Below are positions 1-9,621 of a stretch of DNA of 64,000 nucleotides, one piece after another (the first letter of the stretch is position 1; each line of letters starts with the position of its first letter). Both the position numbers and the translations under genes were made by a program. The stretch comes from Methylococcaceae bacterium (GTDB lineage: Bacteria > Pseudomonadota > Gammaproteobacteria > Methylococcales > Methylomonadaceae). The stretch covers positions 141,489 to 205,488 of the forward strand of contig SPJS01000060.1 of the NCBI GenBank assembly GCA_006844705.1. Reading direction: 5' to 3'. Under the pieces are notes generated by a model that was not told where the DNA came from, did no database searches, and saw only the letters and a program-made list of their open reading frames with translations.

Positions 1-405
1 CCCTGGTGTGTGTCCTGGGGTATGGATCACTTGCAAGAGTTCTTCGCCGACGTTGATCTCATCGTTATCCTTAAACCAGCGGGTTGGGGTGAACGATTCG
101 GACGGGGGGAAGTTGAGCATTTCTGCCTGTTCTTTCAAAGCATTAATCCAGAACGCATCTTCTACATGCGGGCCGTAAACAGGCAGGGATAATTGCTTCA
201 CCAATGCAGCGACGCCACCTACGTGATCAAGGTGTCCGTGAGTGAGCAGAATGGATTCCAGAGTGACGTTATGGTGTTGGACCTGATCAAGTATCAGGTT
301 GAGTTCGCCGCCGGGATCAACAATGGCGGCCGTGTTGGTGTGTTCACATATCAGCAGGGTGCTGTTTTGCTGGTAGGGCGTGACCGGAATAATCTGGTAC
401 TTCAT
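1..405 (-). CDS. MBL-fold hydrolase, 5' part only
   Basis: This is the first 135 codons of a gene that runs off the left edge; it has no stop inside the window. The reading frame opens at an ATG at 405-403 and reads MKYQIIPVTPYQQN. The zinc-binding signature THGHLDHVGG of the metallo-beta-lactamase fold lies near residues 60-69, and a second metal histidine in HTPGHTPG near the cut end. Small single-domain hydrolases of this type (YcbL/glyoxalase II-like) cleave thioesters such as S-lactoylglutathione, but the substrate cannot be fixed from half a protein. It lies 8 bases after the lpd stop on the same strand and is probably the last gene of the sucA-sucB-lpd transcript. Family assignment is firm; function is inferred. 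Confidence 0.85.
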   Translation of the reverse strand, partial: MKYQIIPVTPYQQNSTLLICEHTNTAAIVDPGGELNLILDQVQHHNVTLESILLTHGHLDHVGGVAALVKQLSLPVYGPHVEDAFWINALKEQAEMLNFPPSESFTPTRWFKDNDEINVGEELLQVIHTPGHTPG

Positions 406-413
406 TAATCTGT

Positions 414-1856
414 TTATACTATGGCTGGCGGTGTATGCAAAGCACGGTTTGATAAAGATAGCGCGGCTTCGTGCAGGGTTTCAGACAGGGTGGGGTGCGC
501 ATGTATGGTACAGGCCAGGTCTTCCGCGCTGGCAGAAAACTCCATGGCCAATACGGCTTCGGCGATCAGTTCGGAGGCATGCAGGCCGATAATATGTACG
601 CCCAGAATCAGGTCGGTTTCACCGTGGGTGATGATTTTCAGCATACCGTCTGTTTTTCCCACCGATTGGGCGCGGGCTGATGAACTGAATGGAAAAATAC
701 CCACACGATAATGTTCTCCCACGGTCTTGAGGGCCTGTTCAGTTTGTCCCACCCAGGCAATTTCAGGGTCTGTGTAGATGACACTGGGAATAATATCGTA
801 ATTTATGGTGGTTTTTTGACCCGCGATCAACTCTGCTACTGAAACCCCTTCTTCGAGTCCTTTATGTGCCAGCATGGGGCCAAGCATCGTCAGGTCACCA
901 ATCGCATACACCCCAGGCAAGCTGGTACAGCAGTCTTCATCGACATGCACAAAGCCGTTGTCATCCAGAATCAACTCAGCTTCCGGTATCGCAATATGTT
1001 CAGAATTTGGTTGGCGACCGGATGCAACGATCAGCTTGTCCAGTACCAGGGTGTGGGTTTGCTCGGTATCTTCATATTCCAGTATCACCTGATCGTTTGC
1101 AATGCGGGTGGAAATGACACGTGCGCCCAGCCGGATATCCAGCCCCTGGCTGGTGTAAATCAGATAGGCTTCCTGCGCAATTTGCTGGTCAGGGGCAGAG
1201 AGAAAGTTATCCTGTGCTTCCAGCAGGATGACTTCCGATCCAAGCTTGTTCCAGATCCCCGCCAATTCCAGGCCAACCACACCGGCACCGATGATGCCCA
1301 TACGTTGTGGCACTTTTTTCAGGTTTAATGCCTGGGTAGAATCGATGATATGTTCGCCATCCAGCGGTGCGCAGGCCAGTTCCACCGGGCGTGAGCCGGT
1401 CGCCAGAATAAAGTTTTTACTGTCGATCGGGTAAGCCGGTTTACCACACAGCGGCGTGATTTCTACCTGGGTTTCCGAGATAAGCTTGCCAGTGGCATGA
1501 ATGCAGGCGATGTCCAGTTGGTCGAAAATCGCGGTAATCTGTTCACTTAAACGGCCAACGGTTTGATCTTTGCGGTTAACCAGTTGTTCAATATCAAGTT
1601 GCAGGTTATCGACATGAATACCATGTTGATCGGCATCATTTTTTAATGCGTCATAAAAACGCGCGGACTCCAGCATGGTCATGGTGGAAATGCAGCCCGC
1701 ATTGATAAATGTCCCTCCCAGACTGGCATCACCCTGTTTGTTTTGCCAGTTATCAACACATGCTGTTTTTAATCCCAGCTGGGCACAGCGAATCGCTGCC
1801 ACATAACCGGCAGGGCCGGCACCGATAACGACAACATCATAATGATTTTGGGGCAT
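414..1856 (-). CDS. lpd: Dihydrolipoyl dehydrogenase-like flavoprotein (E3) lacking the first redox cysteine
   Basis: A 480-residue protein with the E3 fold: an FAD-binding GAGPAGYVAA at residues 12-21, an NAD-binding GAGVVGLELAG at 190-200, and the C-terminal dimer-interface HPTLSE with catalytic His454 and Glu459. E3 normally reoxidises dihydrolipoamide of the 2-oxoacid dehydrogenase complexes through a CxxxxC disulfide in GGTCLNxGCIPSK. Here that stretch reads GGTFINAGCISTMTM: the first cysteine is Phe50 (codon TTT), the second, Cys55, is kept, and the conserved Pro-Ser-Lys after it is Ser-Thr-Met. The protein is therefore E3-like by fold and position but should not form the charge-transfer disulfide. 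It follows sucB by 4 bases. Either another Lpd serves the complex or this protein has changed its role. Confidence 0.8.
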   Translation of the reverse strand: MPQNHYDVVVIGAGPAGYVAAIRCAQLGLKTACVDNWQNKQGDASLGGTFINAGCISTMTMLESARFYDALKNDADQHGIHVDNLQLDIEQLVNRKDQTVGRLSEQITAIFDQLDIACIHATGKLISETQVEITPLCGKPAYPIDSKNFILATGSRPVELACAPLDGEHIIDSTQALNLKKVPQRMGIIGAGVVGLELAGIWNKLGSEVILLEAQDNFLSAPDQQIAQEAYLIYTSQGLDIRLGARVISTRIANDQVILEYEDTEQTHTLVLDKLIVASGRQPNSEHIAIPEAELILDDNGFVHVDEDCCTSLPGVYAIGDLTMLGPMLAHKGLEEGVSVAELIAGQKTTINYDIIPSVIYTDPEIAWVGQTEQALKTVGEHYRVGIFPFSSSARAQSVGKTDGMLKIITHGETDLILGVHIIGLHASELIAEAVLAMEFSASAEDLACTIHAHPTLSETLHEAALSLSNRALHTPPAIV

Positions 1857-1860
1857 GGTG

Positions 1861-3093
1861 TCAGATATTAAGGAGTAGGTGAGCCGGTGCTTCCAAACAT
1901 TCTTTAATCGTCCCTAAAAATTGTACTGCTTCTTTGCCATCGACCAATCGATGATCGTATGACAGTGCCAGATACATGACCGGGCGAATGACGATTTCAC
2001 CGTTTTCAACTACCGGGCGTTCCTTGATAGCATGCATGCCCAGTATCGCGCATTGCGGTGGGTTTAAAATTGGCGTGGACAACATGGAACCAAAAATACC
2101 GCCATTGGTAATGGTAAAGGTTCCGCCAGTCAGGTCGTCGACAGAAATCGCCCCTTGTTTGGCTTTTTTGCCATAATCGGAAATGCTTTTTTCGATGCCG
2201 GCAAAGTCCAGTTGATCAGCATCACGAATGACCGGTACGATCAGGCCGCGTTCACTGCTTACCGCAATGCCGATGTCATAGAAGCCGTGATAGATGATGT
2301 CATTACCGTCAATCGAGGCATTGATGGCCGGGAATTTTTTCAGTGCTTCAATCGAGGCTTTGACAAAGAAGGACATAAACCCCAGTTTGACTTCATGGCG
2401 TTTTTCAAAGCGGTCTTTATATTGTTTGCGCAGGTTGATGACGGCATTCATATCCACTTCGTTAAACGTGGTCAGCATGGCCGCATTCTGTTGTGCCTGT
2501 AGCAGGCGCTCGGCCACTTTGGCGCGTAACCGGGTCATCGGCACACGTTGAGCCGGACGCAGACTTGATGACACTGCCGGAGGTGTTTGCGGTTTGGGCA
2601 CTTCCAGCGTTTTACTTTCAACCTTAGGCGTAGGTGTGGTTTCTGCCGCTGAGTTTATTTTTTCCAGATAATCCTGTACATCAGACTTGAGAATACGCCC
2701 GTGTTTGCCTTTGCCCAGGATATTGTTGGGGTCCAGGTCATTTTCCTGAATCAGACGACGGACCGCCGGACTCAGAGGAATATCACTGCCCGGTACGGTT
2801 TCATCTTCTTCCTCACTGGATTCTTCAGCGGGGGCGGCAGCAGCTTGCGGTTTTGCCTGTTCGTCAAGCAAGGCCAGCACTTCCCCGCTGGTGACCACCG
2901 AACCGTTGGTTTGCATGATTTTACTTAGGATGCCACTGGCAGGAGCAGGCACTTCCAGGACGACCTTGTCGGTTTCAAGGTCTACCAGGTTTTCATTTTT
3001 TTCAACAAATTCCCCAGGCTCTTTATGCCAGCTGATAAGGGTTGCATCGGCGACTGACTCGGGTAAATCGGGGACTTTGATCTCAAAACTCAT
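1861..3093 (-). CDS. sucB: 2-oxoglutarate dehydrogenase E2, dihydrolipoyl succinyltransferase
   Basis: The E2 core of the 2-oxoglutarate dehydrogenase complex, which transfers succinyl groups to CoA in the TCA cycle. From [10 protein letters not shown] it has 410 residues, the usual size. One N-terminal lipoyl domain carries the lipoylated Lys43 in [12 protein letters not shown]. An acidic Ala/Pro linker follows, then an E1/E3-binding domain around residues 106-143 ([12 protein letters not shown]) and the catalytic domain ending with [12 protein letters not shown] (His381, Asp385). I chose the ATG at 3093 over an upstream in-frame start at 3141 because AGGAAGGA precedes it at normal spacing and the lipoyl domain begins there. 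The gene overlaps the end of sucA by 11 bases, indicating translational coupling. Confidence 0.95.
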   Translation of the reverse strand: MSFEIKVPDLPESVADATLISWHKEPGEFVEKNENLVDLETDKVVLEVPAPASGILSKIMQTNGSVVTSGEVLALLDEQAKPQAAAAPAEESSEEEDETVPGSDIPLSPAVRRLIQENDLDPNNILGKGKHGRILKSDVQDYLEKINSAAETTPTPKVESKTLEVPKPQTPPAVSSSLRPAQRVPMTRLRAKVAERLLQAQQNAAMLTTFNEVDMNAVINLRKQYKDRFEKRHEVKLGFMSFFVKASIEALKKFPAINASIDGNDIIYHGFYDIGIAVSSERGLIVPVIRDADQLDFAGIEKSISDYGKKAKQGAISVDDLTGGTFTITNGGIFGSMLSTPILNPPQCAILGMHAIKERPVVENGEIVIRPVMYLALSYDHRLVDGKEAVQFLGTIKECLEAPAHLLLNI

Positions 3094-5920
3094 CTGAATT
3101 TCCTTCCTGTTTTCCGTATAGGGCAGCCTGTACGACTGCACGTTGCTCTTTAATATGGGTTTTAAAACTGCCTACAGCAGGCGCGGCAGAGGCTGCACGG
3201 CCAGCATAGATAATGTGAATATCGTGGGTAAGGTTGTTATAAAAGTGGTGTTTGCTCTGGTACCATGCGCCCTGGTTTTTGGGTTCTTCCTGGCACCAGA
3301 TCAAATCTTCAATATTGGGATATTTGGCGATTTCATGCTTGAATTGTTCTGTGGGGAATGGATAAAGCTGTTCGATGCGAATGATCGCTATGTGTTTCAA
3401 TTCATCCTGACGACGTACTTCCAGCAGATCGTAATAGATTTTGCCCGAACACAGAATGACCCGGGTGACCCCGTTATTGTCAAATTCATCCTGTTCACTG
3501 ATGACGGGTTGAAAGCTGCCGCGGCACAGGTCTTCCAGCGTAGAGGTCGCCAGCTTGTGACGCAGCAGGCTTTTGGGGCTCATGATGACCAGTGGTTTCC
3601 GGTATGCACGTTTGGCCTGTCTGCGTAATAAATGGAAAATCTGTGAAGGTGATGTAGGGTAGCAGACCTGGATATTGTGATCGGCGCATAATTGCAGATA
3701 ACGTTCCAGACGTGCGGATGAATGTTCCGGTCCCTGTCCTTCAAAGCCATGTGGCAATAACATCACCAGGCCACTTAAACGGCCCCATTTGGTTTCGCCG
3801 GAACTGATGAACTGATCAATAACAACCTGGGCTCCATTGGCAAAATCACCAAATTGCGCTTCCCAGATAATCAGTTTATTTGGATCCGTCGAACTGTAGC
3901 CGTATTCAAAACCGAGAACGCCGGCTTCAGACAGCAGGGAATCAAAAATCTGCGGACGTGCCTGGGCCTTATCCAGGTTTTTTAATGGAATATACGTGTC
4001 GCCATTCAGCTGATTATGTAAGATGGCATGGCGATGAGAAAACGTGCCGCGACCGACATCCTGCCCGGTAAGACGCATTTCTATGCCTTCCAGTAACAAG
4101 GTGGCATAGGCCATGTTTTCAGCAAACCCCCAATCAATCGGTGTCGCACCGGCCGCCATTTTATTGCGGTTTTCCATCACTTTGGCGACCCGTGGATGCA
4201 GTTCGAATCCGGCGGGCAGGCATTGCATTCTTTCATTACAAAAGCGAATCCGTTCAAGGGCGACGCGGGTGTCCGCTTCTGTCTCCCAGCTGGCATTGAG
4301 GAAGTTATCCCATTGCTTGGCATAGGTGTAAATTTCACTGCTGAGTACCGGGCGGGAAACGACTTTTTCATCATCCAGCATTTGCTGGTAATCATCGGCC
4401 ATTTTCTGCGAATCTTCATCTGACATGACGCCTTGCTTGATCAGGTGTTTCGCATATTTTTGCCGGGTAGATGGCATGTTTTTGATGTTCTTGTACATCA
4501 TTGGCTGGGTTGTAGCCGGTTCGTCCGCTTCATTGTGTCCCAGGCGGCGATAACAGATCAGGTCAATGACCACATCCTTATGAAAATTCATGCGGTAATC
4601 CAGCGCCAGCTGGGTGACATAAAACACCGCTTCCGGGTCATCCGCATTCACGTGGAAGACCGGTGCCTGAATCATATTGGCGACATCGGTACAGTACAGC
4701 GTGGAGCGTGCATCAAACGGGTTGCTGGTGGTGAACCCGACCTGATTGTTAATCACGATATGAATTGTTCCACCGGTGGAAAATGCCCGGGTTTCGGACA
4801 TATTGAGGGTTTCCATGATCACGCCCTGACCGGCGAAAGCGGCATCACCATGAATCAGTACCGGGATGACGGCATCAATACTGCCTTTACCACGCCTGTC
4901 CTGGCGCGCTTTAACCGAGCCTTCAACGACCGGATTAATGATTTCAAGATGTGACGGGTTAAACGCCAGTGCAATGTGGATCGGGCCGCCCGGCGTGGCA
5001 ATATTTGATGAGAATCCCATGTGATATTTCACATCACCGGTAAGCATGCCGGGCATTGATACGTGTGTACCTTCAAACTCGCCAAACAATAATGCCGGGC
5101 TTTTACCGAGAATATTGACCAGTACATTCAAACGGCCACGGTGCGCCATGCCGATAACGATTTCTTTGACATCGTTTTGGCCAGAGCGTTGAATCAGCTC
5201 ATCAAGAATCGGAATCAGGCTTTCTCCACCTTCCAGCGAGAATCGCTTCTGGCCGACGTATTTACGATGCAGGTATTTTTCAATGCCCTCTGCGGCGGTT
5301 AGCTGTTTAAGAATCCATTGCTGTTGATTAGGGTGGTCAGACAAACCGGGTTTTTTGCTTTCCAGTTTGTTTTTGATCCAGCGTTTGGATTCAGTATCGA
5401 CAATATGCATGTATTCCGTGCCGATACTGCCACAATAAATTTCTTTCAACGTGGAGATGATTTTGCGTAGAGGTAGTCTGTCTACGCCGTACAAGGTGCC
5501 GGTATCAAACAGGGTGTCCATATCCGGTTCGGCCAGACCGTAATAGGCCGGTTCCAGGTCAGACGGGATGGTTGGGTTTTTGCCTAACGGGTTATTGTCA
5601 GCAATCTGATGGCCGCGCACCCTATACTGGTTTATCAGGCGTTCAACCGCAGATTGTTTTTTTACACTTTCTTCCGTAAATCCCTGCAACTTGGCCAGAC
5701 GACCGGGGGCACTGATGGCCAGTTGTTCAAAGCGTTCCACAATCGGGCTGTGTGGGATTTCAGTGATTTTTGCATCCTGCATTTCGGCAAATTTTTGTTG
5801 CCAGCTTTCCGGTACCGAGTCTGGGTTTTCCAGATATTGTTCGTACAGTTCTTCGACATACAGCGCATTGTTACCGTAAAGCGCCGATGAGTCACGGAAT
5901 TGTTTCAGCAGATCAGCCAT
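3083..5920 (-). CDS. sucA: 2-oxoglutarate dehydrogenase E1 component
   Basis: A 945-residue thiamine-diphosphate enzyme that decarboxylates 2-oxoglutarate and reductively succinylates the lipoyl group of SucB. The length and the start [16 protein letters not shown] match E1o. Visible family signatures include the small N-terminal E2-binding helix region, EYMHI (about residue 168), [11 protein letters not shown], the ThDP/Mg region with [10 protein letters not shown], and near the C-terminus [14 protein letters not shown]. It is the first gene of the operon, so the promoter should lie in 5921-6190, which is AT-rich upstream DNA with no gene. A complete E1/E2 pair indicates a full oxidative TCA cycle rather than the branched form seen in some obligate methylotrophs. 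Confidence 0.96.
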   Translation of the reverse strand: MADLLKQFRDSSALYGNNALYVEELYEQYLENPDSVPESWQQKFAEMQDAKITEIPHSPIVERFEQLAISAPGRLAKLQGFTEESVKKQSAVERLINQYRVRGHQIADNNPLGKNPTIPSDLEPAYYGLAEPDMDTLFDTGTLYGVDRLPLRKIISTLKEIYCGSIGTEYMHIVDTESKRWIKNKLESKKPGLSDHPNQQQWILKQLTAAEGIEKYLHRKYVGQKRFSLEGGESLIPILDELIQRSGQNDVKEIVIGMAHRGRLNVLVNILGKSPALLFGEFEGTHVSMPGMLTGDVKYHMGFSSNIATPGGPIHIALAFNPSHLEIINPVVEGSVKARQDRRGKGSIDAVIPVLIHGDAAFAGQGVIMETLNMSETRAFSTGGTIHIVINNQVGFTTSNPFDARSTLYCTDVANMIQAPVFHVNADDPEAVFYVTQLALDYRMNFHKDVVIDLICYRRLGHNEADEPATTQPMMYKNIKNMPSTRQKYAKHLIKQGVMSDEDSQKMADDYQQMLDDEKVVSRPVLSSEIYTYAKQWDNFLNASWETEADTRVALERIRFCNERMQCLPAGFELHPRVAKVMENRNKMAAGATPIDWGFAENMAYATLLLEGIEMRLTGQDVGRGTFSHRHAILHNQLNGDTYIPLKNLDKAQARPQIFDSLLSEAGVLGFEYGYSSTDPNKLIIWEAQFGDFANGAQVVIDQFISSGETKWGRLSGLVMLLPHGFEGQGPEHSSARLERYLQLCADHNIQVCYPTSPSQIFHLLRRQAKRAYRKPLVIMSPKSLLRHKLATSTLEDLCRGSFQPVISEQDEFDNNGVTRVILCSGKIYYDLLEVRRQDELKHIAIIRIEQLYPFPTEQFKHEIAKYPNIEDLIWCQEEPKNQGAWYQSKHHFYNNLTHDIHIIYAGRAASAAPAVGSFKTHIKEQRAVVQAALYGKQEGNSDEF

Positions 5921-6190
5921 GTGTTAGCCCGTTGTGTGTCAGTGTTTAACATATATTATGGCTAAATTAGTAAGATTACCAACTAAAAATTTACAGATAC
6001 GCCGCAGCAGGTTTGTTTGATTACTTTTAGCAAATAGTTTTTTTAACGTATCAAGAAAAAGACATGAATATCAGGGGAGTACACGGTCTGATTTTGAAAA
6101 TACCTGGTAAAAACCATCAATGTACGATGTGAATGACAAGGAAGTGTAACGGTAATATTTGCGCGGGTGTGTTTTGGATATAATGCCTGG

Positions 6191-6247
6191 GAGGCTGTCG
6201 GATTATGGATAATTCTTCTGCGGCGAACACCAGAACCCGACAGTCTC
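6191..6247. repeat. Short MITE-like element, copy A (internally shortened)
   Basis: A 57-bp element bounded by imperfect terminal inverted repeats, GAGGCTGTCGGATTATGG on the left and the complement of GAGACTGTCGGGTTCTGG on the right. It is flanked by a CTGG duplication at 6187-6190 and 6248-6251. Its left half (ATAATTCTTCTGCGGCGA) matches the reverse complement of the element at 53727-53805, so this is a shortened copy of the same family. It lies in the 375-base gap between sucA and the TPR gene, immediately upstream of the latter. I see no gene in the rest of that gap, only AT-rich DNA likely to hold the two divergent promoters. Confidence 0.7.
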
Positions 6248-6295
6248 CTGGTGTGTCAACTGGGTTTTTTTACTCATTCAAATTCTGGAGCGAAC

Positions 6296-8932
6296 ATGTT
6301 TCGACACTCATCAGTTATACTAGGGCTTGTGCTCATACTTACTGATAGTTATGCTGAGCCTCAATCTGATACTCATGCAGAACACCCTGTTCATTCGAGC
6401 TTATTTAATCATCGCCTTGATTCACCTTTTAAGCCGCTGATGACACACGAAGAGGTGCGTAAACTCCCATCCCAGGCGGGTGAATTCTTTGATCAATATG
6501 TTTTTTATTTACGCCAGCTCAATTACAGTTCTGCATTGAAAACAGCGGAAACGGCGATCAACACGATGCCTGGTCTTCGGCTTTTTCACGCTCTAAAAGT
6601 GAATGGGCTCATTGAGCTTTATCGATTGAAAGAGGCCAGGGCGGCATTGTCTGCTCTACGTCAGCAAAGTCCTGACGATAAACAGGTCTATCATCTGTTA
6701 CTGAAAATATTGGTTGCACAAGGGAAGCTTTCTGAGGCGTTAACAATAATTGATGAGGCGCATCAATCTTTTGCGGGTGAATTTCAAGCCTTACGCGCAT
6801 GGATTTTTCTGCAAATTGCAGATCCGTTCAAGGCCAGGAACGAAATCGAAAAGGTGATGACCGGTTCAGATGAGAATCAATATTTTGCACTGTCCGTGCT
6901 GCTTGAGGCATGCCAACAACTAGGTGACAAAATATGTACTCAACGTGCTGAACGACGCTTTGCTTTGATCAAACCGCCGCAACTTGATGAGCCGTCTGAG
7001 CAAGCTAAACGAGCAAAATACGCGGGCACCCATCAACGCCAACCCGCAGATTATCTAAGGATAATTCAAACCAAGGCGGAGGCAAGAGAAATCAATGAAG
7101 CCATTGGCCTAAGCAATGACTTGATTAATGCTTTTCCGGAACATGCGTTGGGGTATCGGGTGAAAGTGAATTTAACATTGAGTGATGGGTATCTCGATGT
7201 GGCGTATGACACGCTGGAGACGTTTATCCAGCGTGTCCCGGAATTTACATTGGCGTTACAATTGAAAGCGCAACTGTTTGTCATGCAGGGGCAAAATACT
7301 GCAGCATTGCAAATTTATCAGTCCTTGATGCAGCTTGTTCCGGATCATATTTTACCGGTGCATGAATATGGCGAATTATTGATACAAACCGGGCAATTTG
7401 AAAATGCAGTTACATTTTATAAGGCACATATTCAGCGTTTTCCCAATGCATACTGGCTCAGATTAAGATTGGCCAAGGCTTATCGTGGACAGGCATTATT
7501 TGGTCAGGCTGAACGAGCATATCAACAAGCGATTGATTTATATCCCAAACGCGTCATTGCTTATAACGGATTGGCCAGTACCAAACAGATGCAAAGAAAA
7601 TTTAACCAGGCTGTTGAAATTTATCGGCAATCTTTAGCAATTACCGAGAGCAATTTTGAGGCTTTGTCCGGCTTGGCTTCAATTCATTTGTTTAACAATA
7701 ATTTACAACGGGCGGAAAAGTATGCAAGACAATCAATTGCGGCCTATCCTGCCAATCCTTTGCCTTATTCAACGTTGGCAAACGTGTTGTTTCAACAAGG
7801 GCGTATTGAAGAGGCCGGTCAGGCATGTGCAGACGTCAAAAAACGGCTGGCAAAAGCATATGATTTTTATACGTTGAATGAGTGTTATTTCTATATACAG
7901 CAATATGATCAGGCATTAGCCCTGGCGCAGGAGATATACCGATCCCAGGCAACGCCAAGTGCAACGGCTAATTTATTGAATGCGTATTTTAAAAAAGGTC
8001 ACTGGAAGAAGGTCATTGAAATTTTTGAAAAGCACAGGCTTGGCTTACCCAATGATTTATATGTGCTGGATAACTATGCGAAAAGTCTGGCACATAATGA
8101 TCGTCACCGGGATGCCCTGACTGTTTTCAAGCAAATGTTGAAAGTGCGGCCAGATGATGCAGCAACACTGGTGCAGTCAGGCTTTCAGCATTATTTGCTG
8201 GAACAGCATGGGCAGGCGATTGAGGCCTATATGAAAGCATATAAGTTGGAACCGGAAAATATTGCATCTTTGCAGCTGATTGCTCAAACGTACCAGCAAG
8301 CAGGGCAGTTTTCCAAAGCTGACAAATGGTATGAAGAATATCTGAAGGCTGCGCCTGATAATCAAAATGTTGTCACTGACTACGCTGATTATCTATATCA
8401 ACGTAAAAAATATGCTCAGGCAATAACGTATGCCGATAAGCAACTGGCGGTTTTTCCCGACGATGGAACCCTGTTGCGGGTAATGATGCTGAGTTATACC
8501 GTGGCTGGAAATGAAGTTGAAGTGCTTGGTTTCTTTAATCGCCTTATGGCAACCGGGCAGGTTGCGGCACGGGACTACCACACGCTGGGTTTGCTTTACG
8601 CCAGGCAAAAACAACGTGATAAGGCGTTACAATTATTTGAGAAAGCAGTGGCTTTGGCTCCGGACGTCAGTCATTATTACAACGAAGTAGGCTATGGCTA
8701 TTTTGTGAAAAAAAATTATGCAAAGGCGCTTTCTGCTTATCAAAAAGGCTTGGCGTTGCCCGGCGGTGAGCAAAATGGCTTGCTCAATTATAACTATGCA
8801 ACCGCGCTTTACTCTACGGGGCAATTCAAGCAAGCCAAACAAGCATTACTCAATGCGCAAAATGCCGGATATTCTGGAAATCCAAAATTTACCGACGTAT
8901 TAGATCGCACGTTGGAACAAACTATACAGTAA
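6296..8932 (+). CDS. Exported tetratricopeptide-repeat protein
   Basis: An 878-residue protein from the ATG at 6296, which is preceded by GGAG at good spacing and opens a signal peptide (MFRHSSVILGLVLILTDSYAEP). In-frame codons upstream to 6167 run through a MITE and are unlikely to be translated. The rest is a long array of roughly 34-residue TPR helical pairs, with recurring patterns such as A-x-x-x-Y-x-x-A and P-x-x-x-A. No catalytic motif is visible. There is no lipobox cysteine, so it differs from the PrsT-type TPR lipoproteins of PEP-CTERM systems. TPR solenoids scaffold protein complexes, and a periplasmic or outer-membrane assembly role is plausible. The small secreted gene 19 bases downstream is probably co-transcribed. 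Confidence 0.8.
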   Translation: MFRHSSVILGLVLILTDSYAEPQSDTHAEHPVHSSLFNHRLDSPFKPLMTHEEVRKLPSQAGEFFDQYVFYLRQLNYSSALKTAETAINTMPGLRLFHALKVNGLIELYRLKEARAALSALRQQSPDDKQVYHLLLKILVAQGKLSEALTIIDEAHQSFAGEFQALRAWIFLQIADPFKARNEIEKVMTGSDENQYFALSVLLEACQQLGDKICTQRAERRFALIKPPQLDEPSEQAKRAKYAGTHQRQPADYLRIIQTKAEAREINEAIGLSNDLINAFPEHALGYRVKVNLTLSDGYLDVAYDTLETFIQRVPEFTLALQLKAQLFVMQGQNTAALQIYQSLMQLVPDHILPVHEYGELLIQTGQFENAVTFYKAHIQRFPNAYWLRLRLAKAYRGQALFGQAERAYQQAIDLYPKRVIAYNGLASTKQMQRKFNQAVEIYRQSLAITESNFEALSGLASIHLFNNNLQRAEKYARQSIAAYPANPLPYSTLANVLFQQGRIEEAGQACADVKKRLAKAYDFYTLNECYFYIQQYDQALALAQEIYRSQATPSATANLLNAYFKKGHWKKVIEIFEKHRLGLPNDLYVLDNYAKSLAHNDRHRDALTVFKQMLKVRPDDAATLVQSGFQHYLLEQHGQAIEAYMKAYKLEPENIASLQLIAQTYQQAGQFSKADKWYEEYLKAAPDNQNVVTDYADYLYQRKKYAQAITYADKQLAVFPDDGTLLRVMMLSYTVAGNEVEVLGFFNRLMATGQVAARDYHTLGLLYARQKQRDKALQLFEKAVALAPDVSHYYNEVGYGYFVKKNYAKALSAYQKGLALPGGEQNGLLNYNYATALYSTGQFKQAKQALLNAQNAGYSGNPKFTDVLDRTLEQTIQ

Positions 8933-8951
8933 ACCTCTGATTTGGAATTAA

Positions 8952-9443
8952 ATGATGCAGAAATTATGGATGGTGTTGATATGTGGGTATTTAGCCTCAG
9001 TTCACCTGGTCGAGGCGCAGCAAGCCAATCAAACCCGTTTGGCAGAAGTTGCTAAACGTGGACAGAAGGTAATGCCGTTTGATCTTGACAAAACAAGGCA
9101 TCGGTTCAGTAAAAATAATCGGGGTGGCATACAGCAGGTATTTGTATTGAGGAATGATGATTATGAACAGATTGGATTGATTAGAAGGCATCTTAAGAAA
9201 ATTACTGATGATTTTCAGCAGGGGCGTTTTGCTGATCCGATTAAAATTCATGGACACAGCATGCCAGGTATCAAAGAATTACAACAGGCAAAACCCGCTG
9301 ATCTCGCCATTAAGTATCAATATATTAAAGGCGGCGGGCAAATCAGTTATGTCAGTAGTCACCCCCCGTTGATCAAAGCTATTCATCGCTGGTTTGATGC
9401 ACAGGTTTCGGATCATGGCAGGCATGCCGGTCATCATCAGTAA
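8952..9443 (+). CDS. Small secreted protein of unknown function
   Basis: A 163-residue protein with a signal peptide ending near VEAQQ. The mature part contains KVMPFDLDKTRHRF, then GGIQQVFVLRNDD, a conserved-looking HGHSMPGIKELQQA, GQISYVSSHPPLI and HRWFDAQVSDHG, and ends in a His-rich tail. I recall a family with this pattern (MPFDL near the start, HG..MPG in the middle, RWFDAQ...HG at the end) in gammaproteobacteria; some entries carry an aspartate carbamoyltransferase label. That label looks wrong: the protein is exported, half the size, and lacks the STRT carbamoyl-phosphate loop. The histidines could bind metal. It follows the TPR gene by 19 bases. Function unknown. Confidence 0.7.
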   Translation: MMQKLWMVLICGYLASVHLVEAQQANQTRLAEVAKRGQKVMPFDLDKTRHRFSKNNRGGIQQVFVLRNDDYEQIGLIRRHLKKITDDFQQGRFADPIKIHGHSMPGIKELQQAKPADLAIKYQYIKGGGQISYVSSHPPLIKAIHRWFDAQVSDHGRHAGHHQ

Positions 9444-9482
9444 ACTGGCAGGATCGTTTTTCCGGTAATCACAAGCGGTTAG

Positions 9483-9621
9483 CAGGTTGTTGAAAAACGT
9501 TATGAGTGCCGTCAAGACTAGGCAATAATGATGAAAAAGCGTAGTTCACATGGCGTAAATGTGCATTTTAAATGATTTTTTAACACCGAATTGGCAAACG
9601 CAATAGTTTTTCAACAGTCTC
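9483..9621. repeat. MITE-like element with TGTTGAAAAAC ends
   Basis: A 139-bp non-coding segment with inverted ends: CAGGTTGTTGAAAAACG on the left and the complement of GAGACTGTTGAAAAACTA on the right. The flanking tetranucleotides are TTAG (9479-9482) and CTAG (9622-9625), both YTAR as IS5-group elements prefer, although they are not identical. The interior has no reading frame of note. The right flank supplies the stop codon of the minus-strand gene that ends at 9622, so the element lies directly at that gene's 3' end. It fills the 178-base gap between two convergent genes. Confidence 0.6.

Noticed and set aside
6296..8932. TPR gene as a PrsT lipoprotein of the PEP-CTERM system
   Set aside because: There is no lipobox cysteine after the signal peptide and no exosortase genes nearby.
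8952..9443. Aspartate carbamoyltransferase
   Set aside because: The protein is exported, about half the needed length, and lacks the carbamoyl-phosphate loop.
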